Part shown: positions 13,816 through 19,918 of the stretch, one piece after another
Position numbering within the stretch: position 1 is the first letter of the stretch
How the letters are laid out: each line of letters opens with the position of its first letter
Source: JASJHI01 sp965371355
GTDB lineage: Bacteria > Actinomycetota > Acidimicrobiia > Acidimicrobiales > Ilumatobacteraceae
NCBI GenBank assembly: GCA_965371355.1
Contig: CBDUYD010000038.1
Span: 1 to 19,918, forward strand
Length of the DNA: 19,918 nucleotides
Direction of reading: 5' to 3'
Made by a program: the position numbers and the translations under genes
Notes under the pieces: model-generated
Database searches by the model: none
What the model saw: only the letters and a program-made list of their open reading frames with translations
Told to the model about the DNA's origin: nothing

Positions 13816-14745
13816 ATGGTGTCGATCGCCGAACGTGGTGTCCGGTTCGGATCCCGACCAGACATCTCGGCCCGATCGGTACTCGTCACCATCCTCGGTG
13901 ACTCGATCGTGCCCACCGGCGGGTCGATCTGGCTGAGGGACCTGATCGAGCTGGCCGCACCGTTCGGCTTCAGCGATCGGCTGGTGCGGACCTCGATGTA
14001 CCGCCTCGGCGCGGAGGGCTGGTTCGACACCGACCGGGTCGGACGGCGCAGCCGGTACGCGCTGACCGGCCACGCCCAACGCGAGTTCGCCGAGGCCGAG
14101 ACCCGGATCTATCAGGCGACGCGTCCGCAGTGGGACGGTGAGTGGACGCTCGTCTTCCTCGGGCTCGCCGGGCTCGACCCGAATGAACGCGAGAACCTCG
14201 CGACGCAGTTGTCGTGGCAGGGTTTCGCCCGCCTCGCGGTCGATCTCCTCGCGTTCCCCGGCGAGGCACGTCAGCACGTCGATCGACTCTCGACGCGCTG
14301 CGGGATCGATGTTCCCGTGCCGGTCGCGACCGCCCGCTTCGACGACGTCGCCTCACTCGCGTTGAACGACGACCTGGCCGCCGCGTTCGAACTCGAACCG
14401 ACCGCCGACCGCTACCGGGCCTTCGTCGATGACTACGACTGGGCCCGATCGATGAACTGGTCCGAGATATCGGACCTCGAAGCGTTCACCGTCCGCACGA
14501 TGGTCGTCCACGAGATCCGCCGGTCGAGCCTGATCGACCCGCGACTTCCGGCGAGCCTCGTGCCGCCCGACTGGCCCGGCGACCGCGCCCACGCACTCGC
14601 CGCGGAGGTGTACCGCGCAGTGAACGAGCCGGCGTGGCGCTGGATCGAGCAGACCGCCGGGCTCCCAGCGCCGCCGACCGACAGCGTCGCGGCCCGCCGG
14701 TTCACCGGAGAATGCGCGACGGCCGCCGGCCGTTGCTCGAGCTGA
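13816..14745 (+). CDS. paaX: PaaX-family repressor of phenylacetate catabolism
   Basis: A 309-residue regulator of the PaaX type; in the family, phenylacetyl-CoA releases it from DNA. The N-terminal winged helix (ARSVLVTILGDSIVPTGGSI, then RLVRTSMYRLGAEGWFDTDR, then RRSRYALTGHAQ) and the central DGEWTLVFL strand are typical. Possible ATGs are 13807, 13813 and 13816. The first overlaps the -10 box, and 13816 lies 7 nt after it, so I chose 13816 as a leaderless start. Its position divergent from paaA supports the role. Confidence 0.92.
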   Translation: MVSIAERGVRFGSRPDISARSVLVTILGDSIVPTGGSIWLRDLIELAAPFGFSDRLVRTSMYRLGAEGWFDTDRVGRRSRYALTGHAQREFAEAETRIYQATRPQWDGEWTLVFLGLAGLDPNERENLATQLSWQGFARLAVDLLAFPGEARQHVDRLSTRCGIDVPVPVATARFDDVASLALNDDLAAAFELEPTADRYRAFVDDYDWARSMNWSEISDLEAFTVRTMVVHEIRRSSLIDPRLPASLVPPDWPGDRAHALAAEVYRAVNEPAWRWIEQTAGLPAPPTDSVAARRFTGECATAAGRCSS

Positions 14746-14770
14746 TCTGGCGATGAAGATCAGGCGGAGC

Positions 14771-14821
14771 CGTTCTCGGTCCGGAATCCGGCGGATCGGC
14801 GCGGAATCGGGACCGAGAACG
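14771..14821. terminator. 12-bp inverted repeat after paaX
   Basis: CGTTCTCGGTCC (14771-14782) and GGACCGAGAACG (14810-14821) pair perfectly around a 27-nt interior that holds GGAATC twice. It lies between paaX and the helicase. It may end the paaX transcript, or be an operator for the helicase promoter just downstream. No U-tract follows. Confidence 0.5.
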
Positions 14822-14855
14822 TGATCGCACCGGGCCGGCGCCGGGGTCGGGCGGG

Positions 14856-14861
14856 TACCGT
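14856..14861 (+). promoter_or_regulatory. possible -10 box of the helicase gene
   Basis: TACCGT lies 8 nt before the helicase ATG 14870, a distance that would give an almost leaderless mRNA as at mazE and paaX. No -35 is evident. Weak on its own. Confidence 0.3.
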
Positions 14862-14869
14862 CGGCGGCG

Positions 14870-17521
14870 ATGGCTGACCCGAGGCTGATCCGGTACCTGC
14901 CGACCGATCCCGACGCGGACGCGGTGTTGACCGCGTTCATGTCGTACGTCGACGAGCTGGGCCTCGAGCTGTATCCGGCGCAGGAGGAGGCGATCTTCGA
15001 GTTCCTCCTCGGCAATCACGTCATCGTCAACACCCCGACCGGTTCGGGCAAGTCACTCGTCGCGACCGCCGCCCATTTCGCCGCCCTCGCGGGCGGTCGG
15101 CGCAGCGTCTACACGGCGCCGATCCAGGCGCTGGTCAGCGAGCAGGTCTTCAACCGGTGCAACGAGTGCGGGTCGGATCGGGTCGGGATGATCACCGGCG
15201 ACGCGGCGGTGAACGCCGACGCCCCGATCATCTGCTGCACCGCCGAGATCCTCGCCAACCAGGCGCTGCGCGATGGGCCTGAGGCCGACGTCGACGTGGC
15301 GATCGTCGACGAGTTCCACTTCTACGGCGACCCGCAACGTGGCTGGGCTTGGCAGGTGCCGCTCCTGCAACTTCCGCACACGCAGTTCGTGCTGATGTCG
15401 GCGACGCTCGGCAATGTCGAGTTCTTCCGCCGTGACCTCACCGCCCGTACGGGCCGCGAGACCTCGGTGATCTCGTCCTCGCAGCGGCCGGTACCCCTCG
15501 AGTTCGAGTACCGCGACAGCACTCTGCATCGCAGTGTCGAGGCCCTCCTCGAATCTGGGCGCGCGCCGATCTACGTCGTCCACTTCACCCAGAAGGACGC
15601 CACCGATGCGGCGCAGGGGTACCTCGCGCTCGACCCGCTTTCGAAGGACGAGAAGGCACGGGTCAAGGAGCTGATCGGCGGATTCCGCTTCGACTCACCG
15701 ATCGGCAAGGACATCCGCCGCTTCCTGACCGCCGGGATCGGTGTGCACCACGCGGGCCTGCTGCCGAAGTATCGATTGCTCGTCGAGAAGCTGGCGCAAC
15801 AGGGTCTGCTGAAGATCATCTGCGGCACCGACACCCTCGGAGTCGGCGTCAACGTGCCGATCCGATCGGTTCTGTTCACCCGCCTCTGCAAGTACGACGG
15901 CACGTCGACGCGCATCCTCTCCAACCGCGAGTTCGCGCAGATCGCCGGCCGCGCGGGCCGCAAGGGGTTCGACGATCGTGGCGACGTGTGGGTGCAGGCG
16001 CCCGAGCATGTCGTCGAGAATCTGCGCTCCGAGCGCAAGGCCGCCGAGGGCGGGAAGAAGAAGCGGGTCAAGAAGAAGGCCCCCGATCGTGGATATGCGC
16101 ACTGGGACCGCAACGTGTTCGACAAGCTCGTCGGCGGCCAGCCCGAGTCGCTGCGATCGCACTTTCGGGTGAATCACCAGATGGTGATGAGCCTGCTCGA
16201 TCGCCCGACGATGACGATCGACGACGTGCAGGTCGACGGATGCGCGGCCGTGCGACGGATCGTGGTCGACAACCACGAGACACGCAAGCGTCAGCGTGGA
16301 CACATCCGCAGGGCGATCGCGATCTACCGGTCGCTGGTCGCCGCGGAGATCCTCGAGTTCCTCGACGAGCCCGACGAGTACGGACGGCTCGTGAGGGTCA
16401 ACTTCGACCTGCAGCACGAGTTCGCGCTCCACCAACCTCTTTCGTTGTGGGCGCTCGAAGCACTCGGCCAACTCGCCGCGTCGAGGATCGACGCCGATAC
16501 GACCGGTCCCGACTCGGTCGATACCGGCGGCTCCGATCTCGATACCGACGTCGCGCACGCGCTCGACATGCTGACGATCATCGAGGCGGTGCAGGAGAAC
16601 CCGGCCGTCGTCATCGCTGCCCAGGTGAAGCTGGTGAAGGACGACCTGATGGCCGAGATGAAGGCCGCCGGCGTCGAGTACGAGGAGCGGATCGAGCGCC
16701 TGTCGCAGGCCGAGGCGCCGAAGCCGAACAGGGACTGGATCTACACGAGCTTCGACGAGTTCCGCGCCGTTCATCCGTGGGTTGGACACGACAACGTGAA
16801 GCCGAAGTCGGTCGTGCGCGACCTCTACGAGCGGGCGATGACGTTCGGCGAGTACATCCAGCACTACGGACTCAAGCGCTCCGAAGGTGTGCTGCTGCGG
16901 TATCTCAGCGACGTCTACCGCGGGCTGCACCAGAACATTCCCGAAGATCTCAGCACCGAGGCGATCAACGACATCGCCGCGTGGCTCGGAGCGCTGGTCC
17001 GTCAGGTCGACTCGAGCCTGATCGACGAGTGGGAGCGGCTCGTCGATCCGGACGACGCGGCGGTGGATGGCGGAGCGCTCGGGCAACCGATCCGACCCGA
17101 TCGGGAGGTCACCGTCGTCGACGACGCCCGCGCGTTCCGAGTGATGGTGCGCAATCAGATCTTCGACTGGGTGCAGCGACTCGCGAACAGGAGGGGCTAC
17201 GAAGCGCTGGTCGCCGCATCCGCCGACCCCGGGCGGTTCGAGTCGGCCGCCGACATCGCCGACGCGATGGCCGACTACTGGGAGGAGTTCGACGAGATCG
17301 GGCTCGGCCCGGACGCTCGGAGCGGCGAGCTGTTCGGCTACGACACGTCGTCACACCGCGTGCACCAGATCCTCCACGATCCCGACGACACCAACGAGTG
17401 GGCGATCGAGGCCGACGTCGACATCGACGAATCGATAGCCCAGGGCCGCGCCGTTCTCCACCCCATCGACATCCGCCGGCAAACGGGTGGAGAGCCGAAC
17501 GACTGTGCCGATTCTGGCTAG
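14870..17521 (+). CDS. Ski2-like DEAD/DEAH-box helicase with DUF3516
   Basis: An 883-residue ATP-dependent RNA/DNA helicase. Visible motifs: Walker A TPTGSGKS (55-62), motif II DEFH (147-150), motif III SAT (177-179), and motif VI QIAGRAGRKG (357-366). HHAGLLPKYR (about 293-301) and GTDTLGVGVN are typical of Ski2/Mtr4-like helicases. A lysine-rich stretch (GGKKKRVKKK, about 395-404) links to a long C-terminal region of about 470 residues, which fits the actinobacterial DUF3516 arrangement. The actual substrate is unknown. Its last codons and TAG stop form part of the regulatory element of the next gene. Confidence 0.93.
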   Translation: MADPRLIRYLPTDPDADAVLTAFMSYVDELGLELYPAQEEAIFEFLLGNHVIVNTPTGSGKSLVATAAHFAALAGGRRSVYTAPIQALVSEQVFNRCNECGSDRVGMITGDAAVNADAPIICCTAEILANQALRDGPEADVDVAIVDEFHFYGDPQRGWAWQVPLLQLPHTQFVLMSATLGNVEFFRRDLTARTGRETSVISSSQRPVPLEFEYRDSTLHRSVEALLESGRAPIYVVHFTQKDATDAAQGYLALDPLSKDEKARVKELIGGFRFDSPIGKDIRRFLTAGIGVHHAGLLPKYRLLVEKLAQQGLLKIICGTDTLGVGVNVPIRSVLFTRLCKYDGTSTRILSNREFAQIAGRAGRKGFDDRGDVWVQAPEHVVENLRSERKAAEGGKKKRVKKKAPDRGYAHWDRNVFDKLVGGQPESLRSHFRVNHQMVMSLLDRPTMTIDDVQVDGCAAVRRIVVDNHETRKRQRGHIRRAIAIYRSLVAAEILEFLDEPDEYGRLVRVNFDLQHEFALHQPLSLWALEALGQLAASRIDADTTGPDSVDTGGSDLDTDVAHALDMLTIIEAVQENPAVVIAAQVKLVKDDLMAEMKAAGVEYEERIERLSQAEAPKPNRDWIYTSFDEFRAVHPWVGHDNVKPKSVVRDLYERAMTFGEYIQHYGLKRSEGVLLRYLSDVYRGLHQNIPEDLSTEAINDIAAWLGALVRQVDSSLIDEWERLVDPDDAAVDGGALGQPIRPDREVTVVDDARAFRVMVRNQIFDWVQRLANRRGYEALVAASADPGRFESAADIADAMADYWEEFDEIGLGPDARSGELFGYDTSSHRVHQILHDPDDTNEWAIEADVDIDESIAQGRAVLHPIDIRRQTGGEPNDCADSG

Positions 17522-17547
17522 TTGACCACGCGCCCTCGCCGTAGGGT
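17505..17547 (+). promoter_or_regulatory. DUF1254/DUF1214 promoter with shared 17-bp element
   Basis: GTGCCGATTCTGGCTAG (17505-17521), 20 nt, then TAGGGT (17542-17547); the expected start is near 17554. It differs from the sulfatase copy at one base. The element overlaps the last five codons and stop of the helicase gene. TTGACC follows it directly, but it is only 14 nt from this -10; if TTGACC is a real -35, GGTTAT at 17545 would be the -10. Confidence 0.6.
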
Positions 17548-17599
17548 TATTGGCCAAAGACTCCTACCCGACGCACGATTAGTGAGAGTGAAAGACACG

Positions 17600-18997
17600 A
17601 TGAGTAACGATGTACAGATAGCGGCGCCCACATCCGCGAAGGATGTCCAGGGCCCGACCTCGGGCAATACCATGACAAAGGCCTTCGTTCAGGCGATCGG
17701 CCAGCTGGCGTACGTTTGGGGCTGGACGCTGGTCAATACGTCCAACCGTATTGCCGCGGCTTCGAAGATCGCCGAACCGTCAGTGGTCGGCGGACTCCCT
17801 CTTGGCTACAACGGCGTAGGGATGCTCACGGACTACATCAGCCCGGAAGAGAGAAGGGTTGCCTGTCCAAATCAGGATGTTGTCTATGGCACTGGCTTCT
17901 TCGATCTCGAAGACGGTCCGGCCGTTCTCCAGGTGCCCGATTTCAAGGATCGATTCTGGGTCTATGCGATCTACGACGAGCGCACATCGGAATTCTCGAA
18001 GATTGGCAAGCCTTACGGGACGAAGCCAGGTTTCTACTTGGTGGTCAGCCCAGATTGGAAGGGTGAAACGCCATCTGGGATCACGGCTGTGTTGCGCTCC
18101 CCGACAAAGAGAATATACGCGATTCCACGTATCTTCATGGACTCGACGGCCGAAGACAAGAAAGCCATTCAGTCAGAGTTGAGTCAGATCGGGATCTACC
18201 AACTCTCCAAGTACGACGGGAAGATGAAGACCACCGACTGGACGAAGATCCCGAAAATCACGCCGAGCGACTCCGGCGACTCAGCCGAGATGAAATGGGT
18301 GGAGCCAGACAAGTTCTTCGACCAGTTGCCGGCGGTCATGAAGGCACTTCCACCTCTGCCGGGCGAAGAAGCGCTCTACGGATTGATCAGCAGCGTGTTG
18401 GATGCTGCAGCAACGGATCCAGATGTCATGAAGACACTGAAAGAGACCGCTGCTACAGCCGAAAAGGAGATCGTTGATCCCATGATCCAATGGAAGCACG
18501 TTGGCCGATCTGCCGGCAACGGTTGGAACTCACAGATCGACAACGCCGCATGGGGCACCGACTACCTCAATCGGACCGCCAGCGCGAAGTCGAATCAGTG
18601 GGAGAACACGCCGGAGGAGACGAAGTACATCTTCCGAGATTTCGACAGCGCGGGAGACACGCTCAACGGCAACAACAGCTACACCGTCACTTTCCCGAAA
18701 GGCCAGACTCCCCCGGTCGGAGGGTTCTGGTCGATGACGCTCTACAACGATTCGCATTTCTTCAATCCGAACGCGTTGAAGCGCTATTCGTTGGGCACGA
18801 AGAATACGTCGCTGCAGTACGGCGATGATGGTTCCCTCACGCTCTATTTCGGCTCCAAGTCGCCGGGCAAGGAGAAGGAATCGAACTGGTTGCCGGCGCC
18901 CGAGGGCGTGTTCTCCCTGTACTTGCGTGCGTACTGGCCTGACAAGTCCATTCTCGACGGAAGCTGGAGTCCTCCGAACGTAGAGAAGGTGAGCTGA
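17600..18997 (+). CDS. DUF1254/DUF1214 two-domain protein
   Basis: A 465-residue protein starting MSNDVQIAAPTSAKDVQG at ATG 17600. The frame is open back to 17522, but that part precedes the predicted transcript. The DUF1254 domain covers about 30-170 (AYVWGWTLVNTSNR, CPNQDVVYGTGFFDLEDGPA, RFWVYAIYDERT). DUF1214 covers about 330-460 (YTVTFPKGQTPPVGGFWSMT, LYNDSHFF, SLTLYFGSKSPG, FSLYLRAYWPD). No signal peptide is seen. Function is unknown; such proteins are widespread in marine and soil bacteria. Codon use is richer in A and T than in all neighbours (for example AGA, ATA, AAA), which suggests recent acquisition. A relative without DUF1214 lies at 4524 under the same promoter element. Confidence 0.9.
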   Translation: MSNDVQIAAPTSAKDVQGPTSGNTMTKAFVQAIGQLAYVWGWTLVNTSNRIAAASKIAEPSVVGGLPLGYNGVGMLTDYISPEERRVACPNQDVVYGTGFFDLEDGPAVLQVPDFKDRFWVYAIYDERTSEFSKIGKPYGTKPGFYLVVSPDWKGETPSGITAVLRSPTKRIYAIPRIFMDSTAEDKKAIQSELSQIGIYQLSKYDGKMKTTDWTKIPKITPSDSGDSAEMKWVEPDKFFDQLPAVMKALPPLPGEEALYGLISSVLDAAATDPDVMKTLKETAATAEKEIVDPMIQWKHVGRSAGNGWNSQIDNAAWGTDYLNRTASAKSNQWENTPEETKYIFRDFDSAGDTLNGNNSYTVTFPKGQTPPVGGFWSMTLYNDSHFFNPNALKRYSLGTKNTSLQYGDDGSLTLYFGSKSPGKEKESNWLPAPEGVFSLYLRAYWPDKSILDGSWSPPNVEKVS

Positions 18998-19053
18998 CAA
19001 GGTTCCTGCTCCGACCCCGACCCGTCTCACCAATCGGGCGGCGCGAAGCTCGC

Positions 19054-19098
19054 TCTCGACGTCACACCCGTCGGAAATCGAACGGATCGACGTCGAGA
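19054..19098. terminator. 9-bp inverted repeat between convergent genes
   Basis: TCTCGACGT (19054-19062) and ACGTCGAGA (19090-19098) pair perfectly around a 27-nt interior with a further CCGT/ACGG pair. It lies in the 126-bp gap between the converging DUF1254/DUF1214 gene and the membrane-protein gene, the place for a two-way terminator. Confidence 0.45.
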
Positions 19099-19123
19099 CT
19101 GTGTCGAGGAGGCGCGGGTCGGT

Positions 19124-19918
19124 TCAGGTGTCGTCTGGGGTGCCGTTCTCGGTCGGTGCTGACGCCGCGTCGATCTCGTCGCCGCGGACCTTGCCGACCA
19201 CCGGGGTGATCGCGCCGACGGCGGCGATCAAGGTGATCACGACCGCCGCAGCGGCCTTGACCAGCGAGTCGCCGAATGTCTCGTTCGACAGCGACACCTG
19301 GAGCCCCGCCCACACCGCGGCCAAGCCGACCACGAAGGCGAGGATGAAGTTCGACTGGATCCACTTCTTGAACGGCGGCGCGAGGCTCACGCCCTTGTCG
19401 TCGTGGCTGAGCAGCGACGAGTCCACGTTGGCCGCATGTCGGAGCTTGATCCAGACGAAGAGGAAGGCGAGGATCGGACCGACCAACAGCATCAACAGGA
19501 TCCAGTTGATCAGCGCCGACTGCGCGGTCACCTCGACCGGCACCGTCACCTGGCGCATCGTCGAATCGACGATGTGCACCGAGCCGACGTACCTCCCGGC
19601 GTCGAGCGACGAGTTCGGGTCGATACAGACGTTGAGGAATACCTGGTCGCCGAATCGGCGTGCCCACGTCGTGACCTGATCGGCCGGGATCTCGAGGCCG
19701 GAGTTGCGGCGCAGCTGATCGGTGTCGGCGACGAACCAGAACGTGTCGGGGAGCGGGGCCGTGGCCTGTTCCGCCGCAGTTTCTCCCGCCGCGCCGCCGT
19801 CGGCCACCTCGTTCTGGGGAGTGAGCCTGATCTCGACCCGCTTCGCGTTGCGCGTCGAACCGAAGTGGATCTTGGCCACCGCGACATCGGCGTCGAAGCT
19901 GACCGTGCTGCGCGGCGC
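19124..19918 (-). CDS. membrane protein with extracytoplasmic beta domain, cut by the right edge
   Basis: The reverse-strand frame is open from the window edge to the TGA at 19124-19126, giving 264 visible codons. An internal GTG at 19879 could start it, but the preceding codons (STVSFDADVAVAKIHFGSTR) read as real protein, so I take the 5' end to lie outside the window. The first 130 residues look like a beta-strand-rich domain. Three hydrophobic segments follow: INWILLMLLVGPILAFLFVW, ILAFVVGLAAVWAGLQVSL and AAAAVVITLIAAVGAITPVV. The tail is short and acidic. I do not recognise the family. Confidence 0.75.
   Translation of the reverse strand, partial: APRSTVSFDADVAVAKIHFGSTRNAKRVEIRLTPQNEVADGGAAGETAAEQATAPLPDTFWFVADTDQLRRNSGLEIPADQVTTWARRFGDQVFLNVCIDPNSSLDAGRYVGSVHIVDSTMRQVTVPVEVTAQSALINWILLMLLVGPILAFLFVWIKLRHAANVDSSLLSHDDKGVSLAPPFKKWIQSNFILAFVVGLAAVWAGLQVSLSNETFGDSLVKAAAAVVITLIAAVGAITPVVGKVRGDEIDAASAPTENGTPDDT

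Noticed and set aside
12825..14030. PaaA starting upstream at 14030
   Set aside because: The extra residues overlap paaX on the other strand and are unlike PaaA; the -10 box at 13767-13772 lies inside this extension.

Overview
The window looks like a chromosomal segment of a high-GC actinobacterium. An Acidimicrobiia/Ilumatobacter-like origin is my inference, from the very GC-rich codons, a DUF3516-type helicase, DUF664/DinB and PaaX proteins, and several genes whose -10 box sits 6-7 nt before the start codon (probable leaderless mRNAs). There are 20 protein genes, two of them cut by the window edges. I see no rRNA, tRNA or CRISPR.

Layout. 1-1095 (-): two small membrane proteins (DUF2254, cut by the left edge, and DUF1622). 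1173-6386: an accessory block with a large type I sulfatase (-), a glycine-zipper DUF1269 membrane protein (-), a short DUF1254 protein (+) and an AraC-family regulator (-). 6683-7852 (+): a cytochrome P450 divergent from araC. 7862-9964 (+): a mazEF toxin-antitoxin pair, a DinB/DUF664 protein and a higBA toxin-antitoxin pair, punctuated by three copies of a 43-bp hairpin repeat. 9987-13760 (-): a complete paaABCDE operon for phenylacetyl-CoA epoxidase, with its PaaX-type repressor divergent on the + strand. 14870-17521 (+): a Ski2-like DEAD/DEAH helicase. 17600-18997 (+): a full-length DUF1254/DUF1214 protein with visibly lower GC. 19124-19918 (-): a membrane protein cut by the right edge.

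How the parts work together. The most striking signal is a 17-bp element (consensus GTGCCGAATCTGGCTAG; GCCGA-N4-GGCTAG invariant) that lies exactly 20 nt upstream of a -10-like hexamer in front of four genes: the sulfatase, DUF1269, short DUF1254 and, 13 kb away, DUF1254/DUF1214. A fifth, inverted copy forms a dyad at the sulfatase promoter. The element would overlap the -35 position, as expected for class II activators of the AraC type, and an araC gene lies in the cluster. I infer a small sulfatase/DUF1254 regulon. The paa genes form an ordinary phenylacetate catabolic module controlled from a symmetric 42-bp divergent promoter. The araC leader carries an 11-G tract and the sulfatase ribosome-binding region an (AG)8 tract, both candidate sites for slippage-based variation.
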